Shown here: positions 10,413 to 21,530 of the stretch, piece after piece
Numbering within the stretch: position 1 is the stretch's first letter
Layout: each line of letters begins with the position of its first letter
Source of the DNA: Agaricus subrufescens
Lineage: Eukaryota > Basidiomycota > Agaricomycetes > Agaricales > Agaricaceae
Direction: 5' to 3'
Assembly (NCBI GenBank): GCA_029945375.1
Contig: CM057061.1
Coordinates: forward strand, 2,480,001 to 2,544,000
DNA length: 64,000 nt
Translations under genes and position numbers: made by a program
Notes under the pieces: generated by a model
Seen by the model: only the letters and a program-made list of their open reading frames with translations
Databases searched by the model: none
What the model was told of the DNA's origin: nothing

Positions 10413-13106
10413 ATGCCTGAAGCTCAGGTTCCAAGCCGGCGCCATTCACGCTCGCGTTCGCCACAACCATCTCCGCCACGCCGTCGCGACTATGTGGTGT
10501 CCTCACCTAGGCCCAGCTACACAGGCCGCCCTTTCGTCGTTGCAGCCGTGGATGACCTCAGTGGTGCACCCTCTCCAGCTCCTCAGCCAAGTACTTGGCT
10601 TGGGATTGGTGGCTCGACTCGAGGACAAAAGTCTACTACTCCTTGTTCCATTGCCCAACGCTCTGCTAATCTTCTATGCCCTCATGATGGTCCATATTCT
10701 ATGCCACAATATCCACAGCGGAATACAGGCATGTTTAGGCAAGCTCATGACTTTGCGGTGACGGGAACCTTCATTGACGGCAATGGTGAGATTTCCACGC
10801 CCAGACTAGCCTCAGGCCTGACTTCAATGATTTCCAGTAACGTATAACACTGCGCCCTCAAATATCTGTAAGGATTATTCTCGCTTCCTCACTCTTACTC
10901 AAGCACATGTTCTAGTCATGGAGAAACTCCTGGAGAAAACTATACTTGGCGCAGAATTCGACTCTTCTGACCGCGATCCACCACCGCGTTGCCATCCAGG
11001 AACCCGTTTGGCCGTGCTCGAGCGATGTTTGTCTTTTATTTCCAATTGTGATGGCGTGAGGAAGATGCGTTGGGTATTCGGTGCGGCCGGAGTTGGAAAA
11101 TCGGCCATCCTACAAAGTGTTGCCGAATCACCAGAGCTCCCGGTGGACTCACATGTGTCGATCTTCTTTTCTGTCAACGGACGCGACGATGGTACCAGAG
11201 CCGTGTTGACTCTTTCCTATCAGTTTGCGACCAAATTCGACTCCTATCGTCATATCATTGAAACGGAGATCAGCCGAGATCCATCTCTTCTTCGATCATC
11301 AATGGCGAAACAGTTTAGCAAATTAATTGTCGAGCCCTTCATCCACAACACTCGCCTGAAATCTACTGGACGAAACCTAGTCATCGTTGATGGCCTCGAT
11401 GAGTGCAGGAATCACCAGACCCAACAGGAGCTCCTTCGCCTTATATCCGATCTCTGTCTCACCCATCCTTCATCCCCGTTAGTTTGGCTTATTGCCAGCC
11501 GGCCCGAACCGCATATTACTTCATTCTTCTCCAGACATAACGTTATTCCGGTATACGAGAAGGAGGAAATTGTAGTAAACACGAATGAAGCGCGTGCAGA
11601 TGTTGAACGGTTCCTTCGAATGAAATTTGCGGAGATCAAGGACGGATTCAATTTGCTCGGTTTGCGGTGGCCTGAAGAACAGCACATTTGGAAAGTCGCC
11701 AGTGCTGCGGGAGGGCTATTTGCATGTGCGCAAACTATCATCAGATACGTTGGTGATTCAAGAGTTGGAAGCCCGGTCTCTCAGCTCTCTGACGTCTTGC
11801 ACGTCATTGATGGCTACCCGATGACTAGCTTATTGAGAGAAGAACACCCTATGGCACTACTTGATGCGCTGTACAAGCGGATTTTGGCCAATGTTCCTCA
11901 CAGAATCATGGTCAATACTCGTAAACTCTTATTAGCAATGGCATCCGACTGGGGCTCAATTTTCCGATACCACATCATTGACAACTTCATTGTACTATGC
12001 AATTGGTTGGGTATGACCGTAGATGAGGCCTATGCCGCCGTAAACCATCTGCGTTCTATTTTGAACGTCCCCCGCCGTGACGAAGCCCACAAGGGCAATC
12101 TCACAGCCTTCCACAAATCGTTCATTGACTACATACGTGACTTTTCTCGGTCCGGATTCTCTCCCAACATTCTTGAAGAAGCCCGCCAGCTTTCGGGTCA
12201 ATGTATATTCAGAATCCTAGACGAAGTCCCCAATGGTATTGAGCTATGTGTTGCAGAGGCTGGCTTTCCTGATGGTAACCTAGCGAGTGGCCCCGTCACT
12301 CGTGATAGGATTTCACTTACTTGGTCTGTCGAAGAAGCAGGCGCCTGGAATGACTCTCAGACGAGGTTGAACATGTATAAACTTGCAGTTGAAGAGGTAT
12401 TAAATGGCATGAAGCGCGAGGATCCAACCTTCCAGAACGAATTCTGCGTTCGCTTCTTGACTATGGTTTTCGGAAATTATTCGACTTTTTTTCCATATTA
12501 TCAACTGCTCAACGTCGTGTTTGTGAGTGCTCCAAAATTTATTCTCTGTAATTGTATTGTTGAAGATACACATCAGGATAAATCACGACGTCCCGAATTG
12601 ATGATGCACGGCACACTCAAGCAGATGCCTCTCAAAGCCATTGCCATACGCCAGATATACGATTCTCCAGCTATCAATTTGCAGTTCCGTCGTCCTGCTA
12701 TAGCAAAGACGTTTTTATGTGATCCATGGAACCTAACTTGCCAAGTGAGTGAGAACCCCAGATCAGCGACCGTGCATTGAACTATGTTACGAAGCATGAC
12801 CGTGAAGGTGTGTCGGAAGGAGGTCTGGTTCATTGTTGGATGACCACCTTTCGAGGGACTCGCCTCCGTTCGATAAACGCTGATGTTGTCACATGTGAAT
12901 TTTGCCTCAGACGACTCGAACGCCAGTTGAAAAGTTGGATGGCTCGTTCTCATGATGACACTGCCTTAGTTTTATTCACTTCGGCTGGATACTGTTGTGT
13001 AGAAGTCCGGTATGTGGATCCGGAGGATGGTATATCGGAGTGGACGTACTCGTTTTGGTGTGAGATTCCGTGGGAGGAGCGTAAGAAATATGGGAGTGCT
13101 GTTTGA
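10413..13106 (+). CDS. NACHT-domain NTPase, copy 2 (NLR-like)
   Basis: Best preserved of the NACHT family here. Exons are 10413-10785, a 30-nt microexon 10838-10867, 10916-12522, 12577-12744 and 12795-13106, all in phase, about 829 residues. The start at 10413 was chosen because a paralogous ATG occupies the same place in the duplicated leader 400 bases upstream. The N terminus is Arg/Ser/Pro-rich, followed by HDFAVTGTFIDGNG and MEKLLEKTILGAEF. Walker A GAAGVGKSA is near 190-198 and Walker B NLVIVDGLDEC near 290-298, followed by LIASRPEPHI. The helical part includes DEAYAAVNHLRS and FHKSFIDYIRDFSRSGF. The last 105 residues hold CEFCLRRLERQ, CCVEVRYVDPEDGISEW and a short terminal tail. The intron at 12523-12576 is a multiple of three and reads open. 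Role in non-self recognition is inferred from the family. Confidence 0.86.
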
Positions 13107-13433
13107 TGGGCTGTTTGATGTGCTAACATTTGAACTCATTTGAATGGAATTTGTATTTGAACATCGGGATCCTTCATCATGCCCTGCATATCGTGACACT
13201 TGGCATGAAACCTATACTCCCATTCCGGTCGTAGGATCTAGGAGGGCTGTGGCTGACGAATATCATCCTCATCGGCAAGACAAGATATGTAATCGATACC
13301 TTCCTAATGAGGTCAACTGGCTCACCACTTGTGTGAGACATTTCAGGGTTGCGGCCGTGCCATCGCAGCCAACTGAGACTAGTATTCGGAGATGCGAATA
13401 AGTCTACACAGGATCCTCGTTGATAGAAATCAC

Positions 13434-13467
13434 CTCAGTGGACAACTCATTAACGTTGTCCACTGAG
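13434..13467. repeat. Perfect 13-bp inverted repeat with 8-nt loop
   Basis: Arms ctcagtggacaac (13434-13446) and gttgtccactgag (13455-13467) are exact reverse complements around tcattaac. It lies about 330 bases after NACHT copy 2 and 150 bases before the first transposon-like element. It could form a hairpin or bind a dimeric protein, or be the collapsed remnant of a small inverted-repeat element. No poly-T or other terminator context was seen. Confidence 0.75.
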
Positions 13468-13617
13468 ATGATCGGGTGACTTTTTCGCCCTATGTACCCG
13501 GCTACGTCGGCATGTACTGATTCCTGAACCAAAGGTACAGTTATGAAAATAAAAGGGGAAAAAAGGAAACGGATATTGAAGTTAAGCGGAAGGTAAAGGG
13601 GATAGTGATCGTTGATC

Positions 13618-13972
13618 CACGGCGGACAAACAGTTGTCAAATGGAGGTAGCGGGTTTGATGTCAAGTGGTACAATACTGATGCGTTAAATCAGGAGTCAA
13701 TTACCTCATCTGTCACGCTTCACAAGTCGGGTGATATGAATGAGCCAATGTACGGGCCTTATGGCCGTTACCAGGACTTCCAGATACGAGACAAGCACTG
13801 ATACCTGTTGTCTTTCCTATACTAACTCCAGGTAAGCCTAGTAAGTAGTCTAATATATGCTAGGAGGATCCACGTCACACCTGTGACACGGCGCATAACG
13901 GTTGCCGACGATCTGACAAACCGCTTGACATCAAACCCCTTATCTCCATTTGATAGCTAATTGTCCGCCGTG
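13618..13972. mobile_element. MITE-like element 1 with TIRs and TGATC duplication
   Basis: A 355-bp non-coding element. The left end starts CACGGCGGACAA and the right end finishes TTGTCCGCCGTG. Inverted similarity extends about 52 bases with patches TCAAATGGAG and GGGTTTGATGTCAAG on both sides. It is flanked by TGATC at 13613-13617 and 13973-13977, a likely 5-bp target-site duplication. There is no room for a transposase, so it would be non-autonomous, mobilised by an enzyme encoded elsewhere. I cannot assign the superfamily from the ends. Confidence 0.75.
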
Positions 13973-14259
13973 TGATCTACAGCGACTATAAATGGTAACA
14001 AGAAAGGGGTTACGAGAATGGTCATCTCGACCGGAAGTTAATGTCCGTATAAAAGATGAATTCAAAGAATGAAGTGTCGAAGTACTCACGACTTCAACAC
14101 TCGTGAATGCGGTATACCAGGCGGACACTTCTCGTATACTGGCGGTACCAGCTCGAACTGGTCATTGCTTCTATGGAGGAAGGATTCAAATACCTTCGAT
14201 TCAATAAAATCATTCGAACACGACTAGATAAAAAAGGTGGAGACTTATGGTGCTCATGA

Positions 14260-14501
14260 CACGGCGGGCAGAGTGCTGTCAAGTCTGTGCTCACTGCACT
14301 GCTCACTGCTGTCAAATGGGTTGTCAAGTGACCAGCCCACCACTTGACCTTTCTCGCGGGTTATTGATAATGATCGCCCACTCCTGAGCTTTAAATAGCA
14401 CATAGATTTACAGGGGTTTTTCGCGAGAAAGGTCAAGTGAGGGGCTGGCCACTTGACAACCCATCTGACAGCACAGACTTGAAAGCACTTTGCCCGCCGT
14501 G
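14260..14501. mobile_element. MITE-like element 2, same TIR family
   Basis: About 242 bp, ends CACGGCGGGCA and TGCCCGCCGTG. The inverted arms run to some 85 bases, including GGGTTGTCAAGTG, CACTTGACCTTTCTCGCG and their complements, so most of the element could fold into one long hairpin. The right end is followed by TGA, as in the other two elements; a target duplication is not clear. There is no coding capacity. Confidence 0.7.
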
Positions 14502-14603
14502 TGACTTAGGTATTGAACAATGACTTAGAGACTCAGTCTCGTGATTACTAGTAATTTGACATGATTCTGTGACCCTCGCGCTGCTGCTCAGTCGGTCAAT
14601 GGA

Positions 14604-14852
14604 CACGGCGGGGAAAGTGCTGTCAAGTGACCAGCCCACCACTTGAGTGACTCGACCTTCATAATAATCGCTGGTGACAATTGACCCGGAGTTTCAAATG
14701 ACACATGATTGTATAACCTGATCAGAATCCATGCATGAATTTCGAGTTCGTAGCCAGTACAAATAAACACTTGTCCAATATAGACTACTAGGGCGCGCGT
14801 GGCAATAGCACTATCTAATTTGATAACAGACTTTACAGCACTTTGCTCGGTG
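14604..14852. mobile_element. MITE-like element 3, decayed right end
   Basis: The left end CACGGCGGGGAAAGTGCTGTCAAG and the following GACCAGCCCACCACTTGA closely match element 2. The right end near 14838-14852 reads gcactttgctcggtg, a diverged version of the shared terminus. The length is about 249 bp. The boundaries are less certain than for the first two elements. Confidence 0.55.
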
Positions 14853-15078
14853 TGAGAGTATCAGTTGAGTTACAAACTCTCCGGATATAAAACTCAGCTA
14901 CCAAATTGATCATGCGTTGTGCGTCCCTATAAAACATGAGCACTGGCATAATGTCTCAGGTTCAATTTGATTTGCATATTTACTTTCCATCAAGAGTTCA
15001 TCCAGGCTACCCCTATCACAGAAGGAGATTATCCTATAAGAAGGGTTAGCCTCGCCTGCAACGGCACAATCTCACGCC

Positions 15079-17802
15079 ATGGCAGACTTGACAACACCAG
15101 TATACGATGTTATCTTTGCGGGCGGCATGTCTCCTATACCATCAGGTGTTGTCCACTCACTAACCGACGCATAGGTGGTACCACAGCTTGCGTCATTGCT
15201 GGACGGCTCGCTGAAGCCGATCCAACACTGAAAATTCTAGTTCGTAGGGAGTATTGAACTTTGATCACGATATCTCACCACTCGTAGATCCTTGAAGCCG
15301 GCCCTCACACCAAAGATGCTCCCAAGCACGTTCACCCTGCACGCTTTCTACCCACACTAATGGCTCTCGATGAATCAGCTTCTTTGATAGTGTCTAAATC
15401 AAATCCCAAGGTTAACAATCGCTCAATGATCACTTCTATCGGGCGATGCGTTGGTGGTGGTTCAGCCGTCAACTGTATGTTGATCACTAGGTCCGCGAGT
15501 TTGTATCTTATTTTTTTTAGTTATGGCATATAGCCGTGCTGCTGCATCTGACTATGACGATTGGGAAAGCATACATGGCAATAAAGGATGGGGATCAAGA
15601 AATTTGATACCACTGTTGAAAAAGGTATGTTTATGTTTATCTATGCACCAGCAACGAACACAAATCGTTCAATATTTTCAGGCTGAGACTTACCAGTCTG
15701 TGGCTACGAACAACACTCACGGAAAAACTGGCCCCATCAAAGTGTCTTTTGCCAAGTCCCACCACAACGTAGCCAATCAATTCCTTGAAGTAGCAGAAGC
15801 GTACGATACAGAGCGAGGATTGATTGATGATTACAATGGGTTGTATGCTTGTAATGGTTATGGTGTGAGTCCACTCTAGATGCGTCTTAGTGCCAAGGAT
15901 CTTACGATGAAACTGTGATAGAGATGGGCGAGGTCAGTGGGGAGACACCTCTGTTCACTATGCTATACTCTAACTCCGACTCAGATTTATCGATGGAAAT
16001 ACTGGAAAGAGGTCCGACACAGCGTCCGGCTATATCTATCCCCTTCTTGACAACAACAAAAACTTGGAACTTAAGACGCGTAAACTAGTTGTCCGTGTAA
16101 TATTTGAGTGAGTTTATTCCAAGTAGCCGTTACTCGTTCGCTCACTCTTGCTAAGGGGAAAGCGTGCCGTCGGTGTTGAATATGTGGAGGATGGGGGTGA
16201 TCATATTCGTGCCCTACAATCACCATCGATAGCACGAGCGTCACGTTTGATCGTCCTCTCCTCCGGGGCTTTTGGATCGCCTGCCATTCTAGAGAGGTAA
16301 CTGCAAAACTTGACTCGACCGACTCCATCTTTGATGAATAAGCTAGATCAGGGATCGGTTCGGCAGAGGTTTTGCGGAAGAACAATATTCAGCAGGTGGT
16401 TGATCTTCCAGGAGTCGGAGAAAACTTCATGGGTGCGTCTTCATTTGTTCAAAGCCATGGATTTGCACCGAGATATACCCCAGACCACAATCTTATCAAG
16501 CCATATTTTGTTGCCGCTGAATATGCAGATACTTTGGACGAGATTTGGCGAGGGAGTGAGGATGCTATCAAACGTCAGTCATGTTCTCTATCTATACGGT
16601 TTAGCCGTTCCTGATGTTCACCAGCATACCTTGAAACATGGTCTCAAACGGGGCGGGGATTACTCAGCCACAAGTAAGTCTAGTGAGCTCGCCCCAAATT
16701 GTAATTGTTCACTAATATTTTTGTGATAGCGGTGTGGATGCCGGGATCCGTCTCAGGCCTAACGCCGATGATTTGAAGGAGATCGGACCTTTGTTCACAG
16801 AGACGTGGAACAAAGATTTTGCTAATACTCCGGATAAACCGCTTGTGATGATGCCGGTCGTAGCTGGGTGAATTTTCTACTTTTTGACATGGTAAAACTC
16901 CCCAATAACTTGACATCTCAGTTTCCTCGGGGCCGATTTTCGCCTTGCGCCACCCAAGAGTTTCTCGATTTCCTCTTTCCTGGTTGGTCAGAGGACTCAC
17001 AGTCATCACAAATGCTAACTTTTTCCAGGCTTACCCCATCTCTTTCGGTTACTCGCACATTACTTCAGGCAGCAATCCATCTGCACCTCTTGACTTTGAT
17101 GGTAACTATTTAAATGAGCAAGTATCTAATGCCAATAAACGGGAGCTTACTAATTACTACATTCCAGAGAAATTGATATTCATGTTTTACGTTGGTCGTA
17201 TAAACACTCTCGGGAATTGGCACGCCGTATGCCTCTGTACCGAGGAGAGGTAGTTTCTGAGCACCCCGCATATCCTGTGGGAAGTGAAGCGATCTCGAAA
17301 GCTGATGATATACCTGTCCCGTTCGATGCACCCAAAATCAAGTATACTGACGCAGATAACGAGGCTATCAACGAATATATCAGAAATACCGGTAAAAATC
17401 CTTTTATAACGTATATATTGAAGATTATTCACAACTTCGAATGTTATAGTTGGTAGCGGCTGCCACCCCGTAAGCCAGAGAATTCCACGTTTCTCTGTCA
17501 TGAGCTAACCAACTGGGGACTGTTAAGTGTGGCACTTGCTCAATGAAGTTCCGCGAAAAGGGTGGTGTGGTGGATGAATGTTTGAACGTCTATGGTGTCG
17601 AAGGATTGAAAGTTGCAGGTGTGTCATTGACTGTGTAAGGTTTACTAGTGGTAGTTTCTGACGCAATCTTTTTTTAGATTTGAGCATTATTCCAAGTAAT
17701 GTTAGCGCTAATACCTACAGCACTGCTATCGCTATAGGAGAGAAAGCTGCTATTATCATTGCACATGAGCTCGGGATTAAAGGCGTTACTGAGAGTCACT
17801 GA
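15079..17802 (+). pseudogene. Alcohol-oxidase-like GMC oxidoreductase, broken at the active site
   Basis: FAD-dependent GMC oxidoreductase of the alcohol (methanol) oxidase branch, normally peroxisomal and making H2O2 from alcohols. About a dozen short exons join well: start MADLTTPVYDVIFAGGG (FAD-binding GxGxxG type), ILEAGPHTKDAPKHVHP, SIGRCVGGGSAVN, MAYSRAAASDYDDWE, a segment GKRAVGVEYVEDG, LPGVGENFMDHNLIKPY, LETWSQTGRGLLSHNGVDAG, and a C-terminal NVSANTYSTAIAIGEKAA ending at 17802. The exon starting 17528 reads V-W-H and then jumps to C-S-M-K-F-R. The usual S-L-G-T after the catalytic His is missing, consistent with an 11-base deletion at 17536/17537. This shifts the frame to a stop at 17575-17577. 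The first intron begins GCATGT at 15125, so it is GC-AG or mutated. Most of the rest is open, so inactivation looks recent. Confidence 0.8.
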
Positions 17803-19299
17803 AGAATGTTTTTTCTGCCAACCGATAGTGTTCCTTTGTACGACATTTAAGAAGTTGGTCATATTTTCGGGACTAGGTTCTTTTTGTTGTCTAACAGTGT
17901 CGGAAAATTCTAAACGGGGTATTTAGGTGAAACTCCCTGAACTACCCTTTTAAGGCCTTGCCGGCCGGCTCTAGTACCTAAATATTTACCGTAACCACAA
18001 TTATGTCTTTTTACCACACTGTACGTACAATAATGTTTGGTTCTGTCTGAATAGATCTTAACAGACTAAATAAACCCTAAATATGGAATGTGAGGGGGAC
18101 CTACCCTCGAAAAATAGTTAAGCCTTAACCGTGACCGGTAAGACTTATGGAACTGAGTTACAGTGCCAACATATCAATGCTATAACATGACGTATCTGTA
18201 AACGAAACAGATACATGTTTGTCATCCATCAGTGTCAGTGTATTGGCGCCATGTATATTTTAAACCAAGGTTTCAAAATAGATTAGATGTTATGATGATT
18301 TCACAAAAAGAAAGGCGGCGCTATGAGCTACAAGTCGAGATTCAATAAGCGGTCACCGCAGATGTAATGAGGCGAGCAGTGCAAGCTCATTTTGTCAATT
18401 TAGGCCGACTACTACGAAACGCGGACTGAGAACGCGTAATTTCCTTCCACTCGTTCTTCTCCATGGTAAGATTCCTTGTTAATACCTCCTTTAAAAGTCG
18501 GCGGTACATTAGAATGTTTTGGGGCGTGTATACCCCCTACATGGCGGCCGTAGCTGTCAAACACACGAAGGGTTGCATGAGAGTGGTTTGAAACGGAACC
18601 AGGGCAACCAGAGCGGTGAAACCCACATCTGGTGGGAGATGAGAGATCATAATAAAAAGATAAAAGGACTAACCACGAACCTGATTTGGCACCAAAGAGT
18701 GCCCGCAACCTTTTTTTTTTTTGCATATGTCGTTACCTTCGGCCATATTTCCTTCATACCACGTTGTATAGCGTCATCCAATTCACTCATATTGGTACTC
18801 GATGACGCTAAGCGATAAACCCGGACCACTTGCTGATCGAAGTTGGCTGCAGGTGTCGGAACGAAAGTAACCCAGCGAATAAAACATCGTGGGTTGTCGC
18901 AGAGGTGGGTGCGGAGATGCCTATAAAGGTTCTGCATTTGACGGGCTGCAACGTACAACGGAGATGGCAATCGAGGGAGGGAAGATAATGGTCAGTGTGA
19001 GTGAAAGAATGAGGCTAAACACGGACGTGCCTTAGGGATTTATCAGCTCAAATAGTAGCGTACAAAAGCTGAGGACAACTTCAAGATAAACGCGAGTGTC
19101 CTACTTCATATATTCTTCAAGTTGAGCAAACAGATGCACGGCGGTACTTTGAGTACACCTCCCAGGTAAATGCATCGCATTTGGCGACAAGATCAACGCG
19201 ACATTATATGTGGGTACGTAGGTACGCTCCCAATCCACCCTCTCAATTTCTTTAATACTCATCCTTAAGCTTTGTCAATGTTGTACGAAGAGCCTCGGA
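17803..19299. other. Intergenic stretch without supported genes
   Basis: About 1.5 kb. It has short minus-strand frames at 18412-18970 with a run of Lys codons from a poly-T tract near 18710-18722 and no recognisable domain. An LTR-like TGTCGG hexamer occurs near 17898, but no second terminus was found. Confidence 0.4.
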
Positions 19300-19690
19300 A
19301 TCTATGGAACGGTCATAGAGCCTGAGGCTTTTCCATTGCATGGCTGTATACCGTTGTTGGTCCAAATGCACACCCAACTCTTAGTCTCCTTTTTGACGTG
19401 TTCGGCATCAATACCTACCTGTCTGTTGAAACGATTTCTGAACTCCCGCACCACTTGTGAGCTCAGTTGAAATTGTGAAAGCGCATACATTATTGATTCG
19501 TTGTGCTTAATGTTGGATACCACCAGAAAACCCGGAGCGCGTAGCGAATATGTGATCGATGAATGATTTATGGAAAGATTTGGATTTTTGCTTGTGCGCT
19601 GTAACACAGAGCGGAGATCATTGAGGGCAGCGCAGACTTTGTCAGGCACTATACCTCACCAACTGCGCAGCAAGGTACGAAGCCCCTACA
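19300..19690 (-). pseudogene. NACHT gene relic, inverted
   Basis: On the minus strand this stretch matches the helical part that follows the NACHT domain in copies 1 and 2. One frame gives DKVCAALNDLRSVL, parallel to DEAYAALNHLRSVL. A second frame gives FHKSFIDHIFATRSGF, parallel to FHKSFIDYIRDFSRSGF. The frame change between them and the absence of any P-loop part show it is a dead fragment. The weaker similarity towards 19300 is not precise. It is the only member of the family here on the minus strand. Confidence 0.65.
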
Positions 19691-21530
19691 TACAACGAGC
19701 GCGGTAACTCATTCGAAAATTTGTCATGAGATATGGAAGTAGGGCGAAGATGCCGTTTCTAGATCCTTCTTACACCCAAGGGTAGTCTATGACTTGGTAG
19801 CTGTCTGCGGCCACTAGCCGTCTTATGATACAAAAGGCAGGAGGGGCAATGGGGTGCAGTCCCCTCCAAACAGATGTTTGAGACGATGACAGAAGGCCTA
19901 TCGTGTGACAAGTAGGAGTTTCTGGCATAGGAGTGCGTTAGGCGAAGAGAGTACATGGACGGTGGAGCTACATCTTCTGGCCCATCCGTATCTGGCGAAG
20001 CTAAATCCTTCAATTTTCTGTAAGACTTGGTGATTAGGTTTCTTGAATTCCAATATAACGTCTTAATCCAATTCGTAGAAGGTACCCATTCCCTCCGGCG
20101 TTCGGACGATAGCAGGACTTTCTTCAAATTGAAAGGGGATAATGGATGCCGTGATAGGGAGCTCGAGGACAAAGATTTGACAGTCGCTAGACCCGGGGTG
20201 CTGGTTTTTATCGAAGAATATGAGGGAGAGCGAGTGTGGGTTCGACTTGTGCCATTCACTTTGGGTAAATATCTGGCGCCAAGCTCTGGTGGAATGTATG
20301 GGTCGGCGCGCTCGCATTGATCGGTGACGTGCTTGAACAAACGTTCCGTCTTTGCTTTGAGCCGTTTGACGCATTGCCTGAGGGGATGATTCTAACCACT
20401 GTTCTCAGCGCCCAGGAAAAACAACATTAGACCTCAAGACGCACCTCAGAGGCATTATACGTATAGTAATTTGACCATATAAGCTCCAGGTCGTCTTTGA
20501 ACTCGCGCTTATGTTTGTAATCCTTCAATTTGACCTTCTTCTGCATTGTTTGAAAGTCCATTGGGTTTGAAATGACTAATTGGAGTTGTCCGTCAGTGCA
20601 TGATGTGAGATGCGATCAATGGTTAATAACAAACCGTCATAGTAGTCTGGAACTTCGGCCTTGGACACCGACTTCAAGAATGCATCTGCATCACAGTTAT
20701 CCTGGAGAAACAATACCATGAGTGTAGTGTATGTCGCGGGGGTGGTGGGGCACGGACGAGGGTCACAGTCTTAAAGTCTGCCAACACCCTATCTAGGGCA
20801 TCATAAAATGGGTCTGGGGGCTTGTTGTCGACGCTCTGCTTCTAGATTGCACTAGTTAGCGGGGGATATAGTGGCCTGTGTATCGATTGCACTCGCAGAA
20901 AGAAGGGCATACAAGAATGAATTGACGAAGTTGAAAGACAACGTGGGATGATGGGGAGGAGCAGACGGAGGAGCCACAGGCGACCGAGTTTGATAGAGGG
21001 CTTGGGTATCACAGTGTCAGACCGAGAAATGCAAAACAAAAGAGGCAATGCCATTGCATCATAGTGGTCGATAGATGTCGCAAGCACCGTCGGATCCTTG
21101 CAAGAGAATGTTGATTCCCATATAAAGCGATCGGTAACCTCATAACTTCAATACAGTCGTTCCAAACGACCATATTCCACATAATGGTCAACCCAGTCAT
21201 CATTTGAAGAAGTGCTTGTACTTACATGACCGACCTGTGGGCTCGTTTGACCTTTTAATCCCAAGAAATTGAAAACGGGCGCTCGTAGCATTCAGTGCTA
21301 TCTTATAGCACCATTCCGTCAATCGCTCACAACATACCAGCCAAATAGCATATATAACATTATGTAATTACTAGAGAAACATATAATGGGCATTAGCGGG
21401 AGATAACTTGAAAGATAGAAACTTACCACAAGAGTATGAGCTCAGGGACATACGTAAGTAAATATATAAAAAAGAGTATTAGTCGCCCCGAGTTTGCAAG
21501 AAAAAAATGCCGATGAAACAGTCCCACACT
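19691..21530. other. Region with weak open frames only
   Basis: The minus strand carries a 193-codon open frame at 19759-20340 and a 103-codon frame at 20063-20374. Neither shows a known domain and they overlap each other. The segment reading ITASIIPFQFEESPAIVRT looks protein-like and may be part of an unrecognised or dead gene. From 20400 to 21530 I saw nothing I can name; the last part is presumably the 3' flank of the next minus-strand gene. Confidence 0.3.

Noticed and set aside
10300..10761. 153-codon frame overlapping the NACHT leader exon
   Set aside because: A different frame of the real exon 1; lacks the conserved leader motif.
1949..17802. Secondary-metabolite gene cluster (oxidoreductase, transporter, hydrolase in one window)
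   Set aside because: The enzymes are far apart, no backbone synthase is present, and the oxidoreductase is broken.
17898..18070. LTR-like start TGTCGGAAAATTC, with a similar inverted form near 34410-34426
   Set aside because: No matching CA end, no target duplication and no primer-binding site or polyprotein were found.
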